The notes: generated from the letters alone by a model not told the origin. Shown: positions 53,305-62,925, numbered from the stretch's first letter. The stretch is 64,000 nucleotides of DNA from Butyrivibrio sp. CB08 (GCF_003625485.1 NZ_RAIR01000007.1:1-64000); one strand, 5' to 3'. A program made the numbers and translations.

Positions 53305-54452
53305 TAAAGACTTTTATCTCCTTCGACTATCCTGCGGACCAAAACCGGATCTTCTCCAGCCACAATGAAATATCCAAATCTTGATGAACTGTCCACAACT
53401 ATTCTATCAGTTATTTCTTCAACTTCTTTTTCCACGATCATATCCGGATACTTTTCACAGATATGGTTGCAGTATTCTGCATCTTCTTTTGAAAAAACAA
53501 ACTTTATTCCTGCGGCGTTATGCTTTTTGCCTACTGTGAGTGTTGGTGCCTGTCCAAGTGCCACATCAATAACAGCATGTACAAAATCGATGCCTGTAGT
53601 AAGGCTGACAAGAGAGCTTCCAATGCAGTCTCCACCCATTCGGCCACCAATCTCAACAACCTTGATGGTTCCGTTCTCGTTTATCATTATCTCTGAATGA
53701 GATGCACCGTTTCTTATTTCCAGAGCGTCCAACGCCCTAAACACAACTTCTCTAACATGATCATAACCCGCATCATCAATTGGTGCCGGCTCAAAATGTC
53801 CTGTCTCAATAAAGTTCGGGCTTCCTGTTGTAAATTTCTCTGTTACTGCCAGAAGCTTATGCTGTCCATTAAAAGAGATACATTCTACACTGTACTCTTT
53901 TCCCTCAATAAACTCCTCGACTATAGCCTTCTTTTCAAAGCCTACATCTCTGGCAGATGAAACAGCAGCCATAAGTCCTGACTTATTCATCAGCTTAGTA
54001 ACGCCACGGCTTCCTGATCTGTCAGTTGGTTTGACAATGATCGGATACTCCATATCCAGACTGTCCAGTTTTACTGAAGCATCTGCAAGAACATATTTAG
54101 GGCAGGGAACACCTTTTTCAGATAAAGCATTCCTCATAGCAAATTTATTGGTGGACTTAAGTGTACAAGCAAGGGAATTGCCTGATAATCCCATTTTGTC
54201 TGCAACATAGTTTACAGCCACCATTGCAAGATCAGAGGCTATACTGCAGATACCATCAATGCCTATTTCCTGGCATTTTTTCAGGATCTCTTCTTTTTCA
54301 GTGATACTTATGGGATAAAAATAATCTGCCGTAGTTTCACCTATATCTCCTGCTGCCCACGCAAACACATGGGTTTCCAATCCCATCCGCTTTGCCTCCA
54401 GAATAAGTGGATTCTGAAGGTAAGACGCTCCAATTATCGCAAGCTTTCTCAT
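53304..54452 (-). CDS. ATP-grasp ligase
   Basis: A 382-residue cytoplasmic ATP-grasp enzyme, which joins a carboxylate to an amine or thiol by an acyl-phosphate. The N-terminal pre-ATP domain starts LAIIGASYLQNPLI; the ATP-binding region has PIIVKPTDRSGSRGV (about 136-150), EEFIEGKEYSVE and the metal-binding VVEIGGRMGGDCIG (about 268-281). The substrate is not evident: an amino acid added to a sugar or a nucleotide-sugar precursor is possible. It heads the unit ATP-grasp, DUF6056, membrane protein, with a promoter at 54482-54510 and AAGGAG before its ATG. Confidence 0.87.
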   Translation of the reverse strand: MRKLAIIGASYLQNPLILEAKRMGLETHVFAWAAGDIGETTADYFYPISITEKEEILKKCQEIGIDGICSIASDLAMVAVNYVADKMGLSGNSLACTLKSTNKFAMRNALSEKGVPCPKYVLADASVKLDSLDMEYPIIVKPTDRSGSRGVTKLMNKSGLMAAVSSARDVGFEKKAIVEEFIEGKEYSVECISFNGQHKLLAVTEKFTTGSPNFIETGHFEPAPIDDAGYDHVREVVFRALDALEIRNGASHSEIMINENGTIKVVEIGGRMGGDCIGSSLVSLTTGIDFVHAVIDVALGQAPTLTVGKKHNAAGIKFVFSKEDAEYCNHICEKYPDMIVEKEVEEITDRIVVDSSSRFGYFIVAGEDPVLVRRIVEGDKSL

Positions 54453-54481
54453 GAATACTCCTTAAAAATCAAACTGACTAT

Positions 54482-54510
54482 ATTATATTACAACCAATCA
54501 ACAATCTGAA
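54482..54510 (-). promoter_or_regulatory. Promoter of the ATP-grasp unit
   Basis: Minus-strand TTCAGA (54505-54510), 17-bp spacer, perfect TATAAT (54482-54487), about 30 bp before the ATG. It sits between the DUF6020-like gene and the ATP-grasp gene. Confidence 0.6.
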
Positions 54511-54525
54511 ATCACTACATATAAA

Positions 54526-56445
54526 TCACGCCTTAGAACTTTCATACATATACATTGCTAAGATTGTAGGAAGAATATAAATCACAGCCCAAGAGTATCT
54601 TGGCTGATCATGAATCATAGGTGCCAAAACCACGAATACCAACGATAGCCAAATTGGAATCATGGCTATCCTTCCACGATAAAACTTCTTATCTTTCATC
54701 AACCGTCTTAATATAAATGCTATGTAAACATATATAGCCAGATTATTCATAAGTGCTATAAAGGGTAATTGGTTTAACATTCTATACATACTGCACACCA
54801 TAATAGGAAGCCCCTGCATTGTTTCTGGAACATGGATATTAATCCATTCCTGAAATTCTTTATCTGCCACAGCTCTTCCCGCATCACAATCCTGATTGTA
54901 CACAACATTGTCATAGTCTGGCATGAAAATGAAGTAACTTTGATTCCAAGTTGCTTCTATGTAACTCATAGGATGCTTAAAAAACAACTTTATCCACTGA
55001 ACAAAATATTGTCCCAACCTATGACTTTCACTTTCCTTATATAGGGTTTTAATGTCATCTGCGCATAACGGATCATAAGAAGTTGGGAAGTATTCCCAAT
55101 TGAAAAACGACGACAAAACCTCTATCTCTTCGTCTGTTAATTCATCATAGTGTTCCTCAACATATCTTGCAGTCTGCTGAAATGGGAGGCATAAAGCTTC
55201 ACCTACAGGTCCAGGAACAACATTATATTTCACAGTTATGGCATTTTCTATTCCCCCTGTGATCAAAAAAGGTAGCAGTAGTCCTGCTAAAATGTATACA
55301 TTAAATCTTTCTTTCTTAGAAATCAGCTTTACCATCCAGATAACAGCAAGAAGAACAGTCATGGCGGCATAAATATAGAAACCATTTTTCCTGCACATAA
55401 TCATCATTGATGCTCCATAAATCCAAGCAGCAAACAGTCCCCAATCCTTCTTGAAACTGAACTTAAGGTTGTCAGACAACACAATTCTGATAACACATAA
55501 CGACCACATAACGTACCCAATCATGTGGGGATAATCTTTTATAACCCATGCTGCGTTGCCCGTAAAATATGGGGTAACGCAATACAAAAACAACGTAAAA
55601 AGTCTAAACCACAAAGCCGTTCTCCATCTATACATTTCATATATCGTATAAGCCAGAACAGCAGACATCGATGCAGACTCAACAACTTTATAAATACACA
55701 AACCAACATTTGCACTTCCAAAAAGAGTCATTCCAACATTAGCAAAAGATCCCATAAGCCATGTATGAAAAATAGGCTGCCAAGCACTGTATGTAAGATT
55801 TCCAAAATAAAATTGCAACTGATTCCAGTCATCCGCGCCCATTGCCGCAGGATATCTCAAAATCAGATGAGGAATCCACATCAAATATATAGCTATAAAT
55901 ACTGAAAGAAATGGATGTTTATTGTAAAAGGTACATATTCTCGTAAACTTCTCAGTTCTAATTTGAAATACTGTATTGCTGTTTTCAAGTACATATCCCA
56001 CAAGTCTGATAAAAATGATGAACAAAAAATAAAAACCGACAAGAATTATCAGAGCTTTAAAAGAATTATATACTGGTCTTATCAGCACTTTAAGAGTGTT
56101 CGCCTGCCTAAACGCTCTCCCTCCAACATACATGAAAGAAAAGAACCCAGCTAAAACTCTTTCATGACTAAAGCTATTTACACTCCTTAAACTATCACCA
56201 AGAAATTCACTATAGATAAAAAACAGAACCAACGCTACAAGCGTGATAACAAAAGCTTTTCCTCCAAAAGCATCTGTCGTATATTCAAACAGTTTAAAAA
56301 GACCTCGCCTTATTGGATCTCCAATATGTGATTCATATGGCTCAGCTGTATCAAAGCTGACAAAAAGAGCTGCCGCAGAAAGAAAACCTGCAAAAAAGCA
56401 TTTTGTCTTTGAATATGGCCTACCGTCATCAGTCAAAAATCTCAT
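54526..56445 (-). CDS. DUF6020-like membrane protein, probable GT-C glycosyltransferase
   Basis: A 639-residue protein with a dozen or so hydrophobic helices. The region MGADDWNQLQFYFGNLTYSAWQPIFHTWLMG (split here: ADDWNQLQFYFG, then SAWQPIFHTWLMG) matches the pattern I associate with DUF6020 proteins, with an acidic pair typical of GT-C active sites. A soluble insertion (about 430-520) follows. Its start is the ATG at 56445, which shares its A with the stop of the SGNH gene (TGATG), preceded by AAAGGAG. It looks more AT-rich than the rfb genes. A role in adding sugars outside the membrane is inferred. Confidence 0.77.
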   Translation of the reverse strand: MRFLTDDGRPYSKTKCFFAGFLSAAALFVSFDTAEPYESHIGDPIRRGLFKLFEYTTDAFGGKAFVITLVALVLFFIYSEFLGDSLRSVNSFSHERVLAGFFSFMYVGGRAFRQANTLKVLIRPVYNSFKALIILVGFYFLFIIFIRLVGYVLENSNTVFQIRTEKFTRICTFYNKHPFLSVFIAIYLMWIPHLILRYPAAMGADDWNQLQFYFGNLTYSAWQPIFHTWLMGSFANVGMTLFGSANVGLCIYKVVESASMSAVLAYTIYEMYRWRTALWFRLFTLFLYCVTPYFTGNAAWVIKDYPHMIGYVMWSLCVIRIVLSDNLKFSFKKDWGLFAAWIYGASMMIMCRKNGFYIYAAMTVLLAVIWMVKLISKKERFNVYILAGLLLPFLITGGIENAITVKYNVVPGPVGEALCLPFQQTARYVEEHYDELTDEEIEVLSSFFNWEYFPTSYDPLCADDIKTLYKESESHRLGQYFVQWIKLFFKHPMSYIEATWNQSYFIFMPDYDNVVYNQDCDAGRAVADKEFQEWINIHVPETMQGLPIMVCSMYRMLNQLPFIALMNNLAIYVYIAFILRRLMKDKKFYRGRIAMIPIWLSLVFVVLAPMIHDQPRYSWAVIYILPTILAMYMYESSKA

Positions 56446-57539
56446 CAATACTCTCCTTTAAACAGTTCCTCAAAATCAAAGCTTTCAACTATGCTCCTCA
56501 TCTTAACAAGAGCCGCTTCCATCTCTTCTGAGGACTTTATCTGATACTGCCCATTACTAAAACATTCTACCATAAATCTGTTTATCTCCGGCTTGTAGTG
56601 GGAGTAGTCTGCGTAGTTATTAAGATCTGTCACCTCATCCATGGTCTGGAAATAGAACAGGTGCACATTTGGATATTTCAAAAGCTCGTCTGCCACATAC
56701 TGATACTGGGCAAATGCCGCCTCATAAAAGTTCTCCTGCTTGAGGTTATGCCAATACAGGATACTGTAGGGCGGGAAAAAGAAATAAAACTCAGTTTCAG
56801 GATGCTCCTTCACGAAAGGAAGAATGTTCTTTTCAAGGTTTGCAGCCGTAGTAGGAAGAACATCCTCTTTAGTGATGACCTGGTCTGACTTTGGAGGTTC
56901 TTCATAGGTGTGCATTACCCACTGAATGTTGTAGTACTCAGGAGTCCACCAGCTTGCATAAATCTCAGATAAGTCTGAGCCCTTTCTCTGAACCACCGGG
57001 CGAAGGATATACTGGAAGAACACATCCTTGTTCAATAGGTACTTAACGTCGTTAAGCAGATTCCTGTCGTAGAGATAATCAGGCAGAGGATACTTGGTCT
57101 CCTCTGTATCAGCTGTCATGGTAGGAATGTCCATTGCAAAGAACACCGCTCCCATGGGCCTCGTCTTCCTTGCATAGGTGCTCTCATCAAACACTATGGA
57201 CAGGATGTTGTAGTCATCTTTGGGATAAGCTCCGCTGTAACTTAGCTTAACAGTATCATAACCAAGAAGCTCCTTAAAGTCATCTGTATCGAAATTGACC
57301 GTCATTGATGAACCGATGATGCATCCGTTGTAGTCCATGTGAGTTGCCATTCCGGGATTCTGGCTGAGCTGATTGTCAACAACGTAGGGAAATCCCTTGA
57401 TAGGTGCGTGGTAATGGAAAAACGGATCCACATACACCACAACAGCAGCCCATGCTAAAAGAGCTGTCAGAACCAATACCATCAGCACCACAAATAGAGT
57501 CTTATATTGAGTTTTTTCGATCTTTACTGAATCACTCAT
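56445..57539 (-). CDS. SGNH-like membrane protein, second MBOAT partner
   Basis: This 364-residue protein has one N-terminal helix (about 14-37) and an outward-facing domain. The early YVDPFFHYH and NPGMATHMDYNG lead into CIIGSSMTVNF (GSSM, 76-79, nucleophile Ser) and the C-terminal Asp-x-x-His is DYSHYKPEIN (Asp311, His314). It is similar in layout to, but distant in sequence from, the protein at 24978-26072. It lies 30 bp after the MBOAT gene and overlaps the DUF6020-like gene by 1 bp. It probably completes acyl transfer to a glycan. Confidence 0.8.
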   Translation of the reverse strand: MSDSVKIEKTQYKTLFVVLMVLVLTALLAWAAVVVYVDPFFHYHAPIKGFPYVVDNQLSQNPGMATHMDYNGCIIGSSMTVNFDTDDFKELLGYDTVKLSYSGAYPKDDYNILSIVFDESTYARKTRPMGAVFFAMDIPTMTADTEETKYPLPDYLYDRNLLNDVKYLLNKDVFFQYILRPVVQRKGSDLSEIYASWWTPEYYNIQWVMHTYEEPPKSDQVITKEDVLPTTAANLEKNILPFVKEHPETEFYFFFPPYSILYWHNLKQENFYEAAFAQYQYVADELLKYPNVHLFYFQTMDEVTDLNNYADYSHYKPEINRFMVECFSNGQYQIKSSEEMEAALVKMRSIVESFDFEELFKGEY

Positions 57540-57569
57540 CTACTTAATCTGTCTCCGAAAAAAAACGCT

Positions 57570-59030
57570 TTAAAAATTCATATACAAAAATGTACTTACA
57601 CCGGCAAAGCTCACAATGCTCCACACCAGAAGAACTGCTGTAAATACTGTTGTCTTAACTCCGATCCTGCATGTCTTTGCTATCTCTATGGCATTTCTGG
57701 AAAAAAAGATAACAGCTACCGATACCAGAAGGAACAGCCAAAGACATATCTCCCACACAAAGCCCATCTTCATAAGAGGCGTAACTTTGATGATGTACCA
57801 CAGCTCATCAAGCTGGAAACATGCAGATATTCCTGTGGAGATACGCTTTGCGCCACCAGTAAACACTCTTGTAAGAAGCGTTACAGCATCTGAAATAGTA
57901 TTCGCCCTAAAGAATACCCATGCCACAGTGACATAGATAAAGGTCAAAAGAACCTTGACCCCACGGCCAATTACAGATTCCTTTTTAACATCTATTCCCG
58001 CAACGGCCCCTGCGCTAACTGCCCTTGTTATCACATACAGCACACCATGCATGGCTCCCCATACAATGAAGGTCCATCCGCTTCCATGCCACAGTCCGCT
58101 AAGAAGGAACACTATCATGAAGTTTATATACATCCTCATGGCACCTTTACGATTACCACCAAGAGGAATGTAGACGTACTTGGTAAAGAACCTGGTTAAA
58201 GATATATGCCATCTCTTCCAGAAATCCACGATGTTCACGGCTTTATAGGGTGAATTAAAGTTCTCCGGAAGGTCAAATCCTATCATCATGCAAACAGCAG
58301 CTGCCATATCGCAGTAACCGCTAAAATCAAAATAAAGCTGGATGGAATAGAACACAGCAACCAGGATAGCTTCCATGCTTCCCAGGGTCATCAGATTGTC
58401 ATATCCGTAGTCCACTGCTCTTCCAAAGGTATCAGCAAGGATCACCTTCTTAAAGAGTCCCATGGACAGCAGTAGCATAGCCCTCAGCGCCATCTCATAA
58501 TCAACCGCCTTAACTCTTCCACCTGCATCACCAGTCTCAAGGGCTTTATCCAGCTTTTCTACAAATTTCCCATATCCCATAAGTGGTCCCTGGAGGATCT
58601 TGGGAAAGAACAGAATATACGCAAGATAATCAGGAAGGCTAAACTCCGGAGCATCTCCGCGATATATATCAACGATATAGGATATCTGATTGAAGGTATA
58701 GAAGCTTACAGCAACTGGGAAAAAGAATCCGTTAAACTTAAAGAAAAGGAGCGCTCCTACATTAACTGCAAGAAGAACTGCAAGGAAAGCCTTGTTTCTT
58801 TTTCCAAAAAGAAATCTTGCTCCCACTGCATTTATCAAAATGCTGGCAGCTAGAACCGCAATGTTCTTAACCCCAAAAGGGGCATAAAAAGCCAAGGAGA
58901 ACGCGATGATAACAACCTTACACGCCTCCCTGTATCTTGGTTTTCCTATCGTTATTCTTTTTGTCAGCTGCATAGCCACTATGAATAGTGGCAGGAGCAG
59001 CAAGATGAAACCAAAAGAATTAAAAGTCAT
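57570..59030 (-). CDS. MBOAT O-acyltransferase, second copy
   Basis: A 486-residue membrane acyltransferase of the AlgI/DltB type. It has FPVAVSFYTFNQISYIVDIY (104-123), QLYFDFSGYCDMAAAV (231-246), VDFWKRWHISLTRFFTKYVY (268-287, His275), IPLGGNRKG and SGLWHGSGW (311-319, His315). All family-conserved histidines are present. The two MBOATs of this window (also 26109-27560) are paralogues, each followed by its own SGNH protein, so two different acyl marks or acceptor sites are likely. It begins 14 bp after the 272-residue membrane protein gene. Confidence 0.92.
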   Translation of the reverse strand: MTFNSFGFILLLLPLFIVAMQLTKRITIGKPRYREACKVVIIAFSLAFYAPFGVKNIAVLAASILINAVGARFLFGKRNKAFLAVLLAVNVGALLFFKFNGFFFPVAVSFYTFNQISYIVDIYRGDAPEFSLPDYLAYILFFPKILQGPLMGYGKFVEKLDKALETGDAGGRVKAVDYEMALRAMLLLSMGLFKKVILADTFGRAVDYGYDNLMTLGSMEAILVAVFYSIQLYFDFSGYCDMAAAVCMMIGFDLPENFNSPYKAVNIVDFWKRWHISLTRFFTKYVYIPLGGNRKGAMRMYINFMIVFLLSGLWHGSGWTFIVWGAMHGVLYVITRAVSAGAVAGIDVKKESVIGRGVKVLLTFIYVTVAWVFFRANTISDAVTLLTRVFTGGAKRISTGISACFQLDELWYIIKVTPLMKMGFVWEICLWLFLLVSVAVIFFSRNAIEIAKTCRIGVKTTVFTAVLLVWSIVSFAGVSTFLYMNF

Positions 59031-59044
59031 AACTTACATCCTAA

Positions 59045-59863
59045 TCAGGGAGTTAACACATATACACCCTGTTCCTCATACCATGTCTGAACTTCAGGAT
59101 CGGAATAGATTATATAATCGCCAACAGTGTCAACCAGCTTAAGTCCCATGGTAACAAGGCTGACATCCACCTTCCTGTCAGTCCTAAGAACGATGTACAG
59201 GCACTTGGACTGTCTGGTAGCCTCAAGGAGCTTCTCCGCATTAATAACTTCAGGCTTCTCATAAGCATCGTAAACTGCGTTGTAATAATCCCACTGAGTA
59301 GCCAGCATTTCCCTTCCATATGGCATCAGGATGTTGACATCGTACTGTCTTACAAAGTGCACCAGTTCTGACGGGAACACAGCTCTTACTCTTGAATCAC
59401 CATCCTTTGGTGCTATCACATCGCAGACATCAATGACTTCCTGAGGGATGTGATACATATTCTCAGCGACAGACATGTACTGGTTAAAATACACCAGAGA
59501 CCCTGACAGCATCACGATCACAACTGCTGCCACCAGAGCTACCCTCTGCTTAACCTTACTCTCAAATCCAAAGATCAGTTTGCAGGCAGCATATCCTATC
59601 ACTACATACATTGGAATAAGCCACAGCACACGGTAGTATGTATCGCTTCCATCATCGAAAGCTGCTACATACACGATCTTGGTAATAGGCAAAAGAAATC
59701 CTGCCAGGATCACAATTGGCAGAATACCCAGTATTATATTTTTACGAATGTCCTTCTCGCACACTAACAGATAAACAGCAGACACAAAAAGGATAATTGG
59801 TAATATCGGGTTCCCAAAATATAGCTTAAGAGCGACCCAACACTCCATGAATATTCCGTACAT
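59045..59863 (-). CDS. Membrane protein of unknown function, possible C-terminal part of a split GT-C
   Basis: The 272-residue protein has about four hydrophobic helices (residues 15-130) and a soluble domain (about 135-272: IDVCDVIAPKDGDSRVRAVFP, then MLATQWDYYN). This looks like the last third of larger clostridial membrane glycosyltransferases, whose soluble C-terminal domain follows the helices. The gene is intact: GAGG lies 8 nt before its ATG. It overlaps the upstream 787-residue gene by 38 bp, so the two may work together as one enzyme. No catalytic motif is seen. Confidence 0.7.
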   Translation of the reverse strand: MYGIFMECWVALKLYFGNPILPIILFVSAVYLLVCEKDIRKNIILGILPIVILAGFLLPITKIVYVAAFDDGSDTYYRVLWLIPMYVVIGYAACKLIFGFESKVKQRVALVAAVVIVMLSGSLVYFNQYMSVAENMYHIPQEVIDVCDVIAPKDGDSRVRAVFPSELVHFVRQYDVNILMPYGREMLATQWDYYNAVYDAYEKPEVINAEKLLEATRQSKCLYIVLRTDRKVDVSLVTMGLKLVDTVGDYIIYSDPEVQTWYEEQGVYVLTP

Positions 59864-62189
59864 AAGTGTACCTCGCTAAACAGATAAGTCCTATTACTGA
59901 AAGAAAACTAACAATCTCTGAAATCCGCCATAAAACTGATTCCTTATAATATACAGTGATTTCTCCACTATAGCCCGCAGGCAGCACCACAGAAACAAAG
60001 GCATTACTGTCTCTTACAACAATAAAGTTGTTTCCTTTAGAATCTTTTGCCCTATAGCCTCTGTAATAGATAAACGGGACTTCAAGAAGTTTTTCAGAAG
60101 ATGATGTATTAGTGACACTAGCTTTAACACTACCTTTCTCTTTGTTCCAAGTTAAAAGATCTATTCCATCCTCTCCTATTGGCTCATTTATCTCGCCATA
60201 ATTTTCAGCTATGCCAATTGGCAGATATTCTGCCCCCATGATACCAAAGCTGTTGTAATCATCCGGAATATACATATGATCCACTTCTGATCCGACCACA
60301 CTGGTTGTGTAGCTGGCTGATATAAACGTTCCAATAAATATTGCCCCCACAAACGCTGGAGCATATCTTCTAATTTCCTCTTTTTGATCATCAAGTATTT
60401 CAAATAGGTATCCTGAAATCAATGCGAGACAAAGCATAGAAACACCGATAAATCTAAATGGAAAACGAATATTCTGTGCGACCATATTGGTTATGCTGGA
60501 AAGCCGCTTCACACCATCCCATGGAAAAAACGGAGTCTCCATAATTAATGAGATAACAGCAGCAACACACAACAGATCGATATATCTGACCAAGTTCTTG
60601 TCTTTTTCCTTAGCTATTATTCCGCACACTCTCAAAACAGCGTAAAGAATCAAAGCAAAATATGCTGGCCCAATTCCTACCGTCATCTCTGCTCCTCTCG
60701 CCATAGGAACAGCTTCTTCTATACTCATAGAAATTCCTGTGCTTGAAAAAAGAGACAACAGCTGCCATAAATAAGTTCCATTTGATCGTAGTCTTCCATC
60801 AAAGCTTGGAGCTGCGGACCCAATACCATCCGCCATAACCTGAATGAATGGAACGAAGTACCACATGTTTATCATCAACACTATCGCTACTGCGCAGAGA
60901 ATATCAGTAAGAACTCTGACAGTGAAAGTCTTCTTATACCACATTACCGCAAAGATTACTGCAAATATAAAAACTATTACACAGGATACAACATGACTGC
61001 TAACTACACCTGATACTCCCAATGCAAGTGGCAAAGCTCTCATAAGCTTCGCGGTAATTTTTCTATCGCTTTCCTCATTTTTGTATATTTTCATCAATCC
61101 ATAAAACACTAATGGAAGAAATGTGATTGCTGTGTACTCTCCAACAGCTGATCTTGTATATAAGCAGGTTATTCTGTATGGAGCGAGAACATATATAACT
61201 CCAGCCACAAATGGTGATATCTTTTTATTAAACAATTTAGAAAAACACCCAACTGCTATAGCTGCTGTAAGCAGATTTATGCAAAATACATATATTTTAA
61301 ATGCAAACTGAATCGAAGCCCCTAGCAGCCTTATTCCAGCTGGAAGAAGCATAAACAGGTCATTATAAAAAATCGATGATGCATAGCCCTGCCCATTTAT
61401 CCATACCGGAGATACTCTTACGGGGAACTGTCCATTTTGTATAGCAGTCACCAAAGCCTCAATCCTGGCAAGATGGTAAAAACAATCATGCCCAGTCACA
61501 AGATATGGATCGAAAAGAGGCAGGGAAGAAAGAATAGCTAATGCAAATATCACCACCATTGACCCTTGTGCATATTTGCCTTTCTTTTCTCCAAGATAGA
61601 TAAACAGATCCACTACTATGCTTACAGTAAGCAACCAAAACAGGATATAAAACTTCCACCAGTTTGTTTCCTGTATCTCCATTCCATAAACATATAGATA
61701 CCCATTTCCAGTATAATTAAATAAAACCTGATATCCATCAACGTTAAGCGCTGAATTCAATGTTATTACCATTCTTCCATCAGGATCACTAATTTCGTTC
61801 AATCCCATGTTCTCTCTTAGAAGAATTACCGGAATAGTGTTATACAACGAAGAGCAGGAATACGTATTGTTATGATCACTAGTAAGATACTTAAAGATGA
61901 TATTGTAACTTCCAAAACGAAGGTCAGTTGCAGGAGATGTAACAGTTGCCCAAGGAATAACTGTTCCATCTGTCATAGTACCTTTTTCTTCTGTTATAGC
62001 ATTGTCAATATAGATCCCGCTTTCAGTAACATCGAATAAGCCTTCTAGCAAAACCCCTCCATCTGACTGGAAACCATCAATAGAATAAGAATAATGACGG
62101 AGTGGAATGCAAAAAAGCATTAATGAAATAAACAGAAGTATAGCTTCAATTACGACAAGCCTTTTTATCCTTTGACTCTTAAAAAACAT
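59826..62189 (-). CDS. Large membrane protein, PTPS-related/YfhO-like GT-C candidate
   Basis: A 787-residue protein with an N-terminal helix, a beta-rich outer segment (about 30-175) and about a dozen helices. The hallmark TGHDCFYHLARIEALVTAIQ (split: TGHDCFYHLARIE, then NGQFPVRVSPVW) and GYASSIFYNDLFMLLPA match the '6-pyruvoyl-tetrahydropterin synthase-related' membrane family, which has a GT-C-like fold. The name is historical and no pterin role is implied. A C-terminal beta-rich part and a last helix follow. The start at 62189 has GGGAGG 4-5 nt upstream; an earlier codon at 62207 overlaps the SMR gene. It is AT-rich compared with the rfb genes. Confidence 0.8.
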   Translation of the reverse strand: MFFKSQRIKRLVVIEAILLFISLMLFCIPLRHYSYSIDGFQSDGGVLLEGLFDVTESGIYIDNAITEEKGTMTDGTVIPWATVTSPATDLRFGSYNIIFKYLTSDHNNTYSCSSLYNTIPVILLRENMGLNEISDPDGRMVITLNSALNVDGYQVLFNYTGNGYLYVYGMEIQETNWWKFYILFWLLTVSIVVDLFIYLGEKKGKYAQGSMVVIFALAILSSLPLFDPYLVTGHDCFYHLARIEALVTAIQNGQFPVRVSPVWINGQGYASSIFYNDLFMLLPAGIRLLGASIQFAFKIYVFCINLLTAAIAVGCFSKLFNKKISPFVAGVIYVLAPYRITCLYTRSAVGEYTAITFLPLVFYGLMKIYKNEESDRKITAKLMRALPLALGVSGVVSSHVVSCVIVFIFAVIFAVMWYKKTFTVRVLTDILCAVAIVLMINMWYFVPFIQVMADGIGSAAPSFDGRLRSNGTYLWQLLSLFSSTGISMSIEEAVPMARGAEMTVGIGPAYFALILYAVLRVCGIIAKEKDKNLVRYIDLLCVAAVISLIMETPFFPWDGVKRLSSITNMVAQNIRFPFRFIGVSMLCLALISGYLFEILDDQKEEIRRYAPAFVGAIFIGTFISASYTTSVVGSEVDHMYIPDDYNSFGIMGAEYLPIGIAENYGEINEPIGEDGIDLLTWNKEKGSVKASVTNTSSSEKLLEVPFIYYRGYRAKDSKGNNFIVVRDSNAFVSVVLPAGYSGEITVYYKESVLWRISEIVSFLSVIGLICLARYTYVRNIHGVLGRS

Positions 62190-62203
62190 GTTTCCTCCCA
62201 AAA

Positions 62204-62548
62204 TCATCCAAGAGCATAGAACACTACAATACCAGAAACGATAAGTACCATTCCGATTATCTTGGAACGAACGAACTTCTCTTTAAACACAACTCTGGAC
62301 ATGAACATTACTATTACGTAAGCGATTGGCTCCATTACCACAACGCCCATGTATCCAAGACCACTGTAGCAGTAGATACTGATGACCATTGCCAGTACCA
62401 GCAGGAAATATCCTCCAATAACAAGGACATTGAGATACTCCTTGATGATATTGGGGTATTCCTTTATGGCGCTCTTTTTAAGGAGAACCTGTGATGTGGA
62501 TGCTATTGTTTCTGAGAGGAGCATTAAAAGAAAAAATACATTTATCAT
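62204..62548 (-). CDS. Small SMR/EamA-type membrane protein (ArnE/ArnF-like subunit)
   Basis: A 114-residue protein of four transmembrane helices, of the small multidrug resistance fold. It has STSQVLLKKSAIKEY near the N terminus and the last helix GMVLIVSGIVVFYALG. It overlaps the next SMR-like gene by 4 bp (ATGA), so the two are translated together. Paired genes of this kind encode the ArnE/ArnF flippase for undecaprenyl-phosphate sugars. That role is inferred here from the pairing and from the GtrB and GT-C genes in the locus. Confidence 0.83.
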   Translation of the reverse strand: MINVFFLLMLLSETIASTSQVLLKKSAIKEYPNIIKEYLNVLVIGGYFLLVLAMVISIYCYSGLGYMGVVVMEPIAYVIVMFMSRVVFKEKFVRSKIIGMVLIVSGIVVFYALG

Positions 62549-62913
62549 TCCTCGCCACCTCCAAGATTCATAACAATAACCCCAGCCATTACCAGTAGAA
62601 CACCTGCAACCTTGCCTGGAGTAATGCCCTGGCTAAAGATCAGGAAGTTCCATAGCATGGACCACAGAAGTGTCATGGACTTATTGGCATAGGCGATGGA
62701 GAGCTGGAACTTTTTAATGATCTGCTGCCAGAGAATTGCATAGACAGCAAGGATAACAAATTCCAGTCCAAAAAACAGGATGTATCCCCAGGACAGAAAT
62801 GCCTGCTTGGAAGCCATATTTGCAGCTACCGTTGATAATGAATACACCAGCACTGATAGCTGAAGCAGCAGAAAATCTGCTGGTTTTATCTTTTCAAATA
62901 ATTTCTTGTTCAA
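62545..62913 (-). CDS. Small SMR/EamA-type membrane protein, partner subunit
   Basis: A 122-residue four-helix membrane protein related to the one encoded just downstream. The segment LSIAYANKSMTLLWSMLWNFLIF and the last helix VAGVLLVMAGVIVMNLGG match the SMR pattern. The start is a TTG with AGAGG 8 nt upstream. It lies 12 bp after the SGNH gene. With the 62204-62548 product it probably forms a heterodimer that flips a lipid-linked sugar. Confidence 0.82.
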   Translation of the reverse strand: MNKKLFEKIKPADFLLLQLSVLVYSLSTVAANMASKQAFLSWGYILFFGLEFVILAVYAILWQQIIKKFQLSIAYANKSMTLLWSMLWNFLIFSQGITPGKVAGVLLVMAGVIVMNLGGGEE

Positions 62914-62925
62914 AACTTTTACCTC

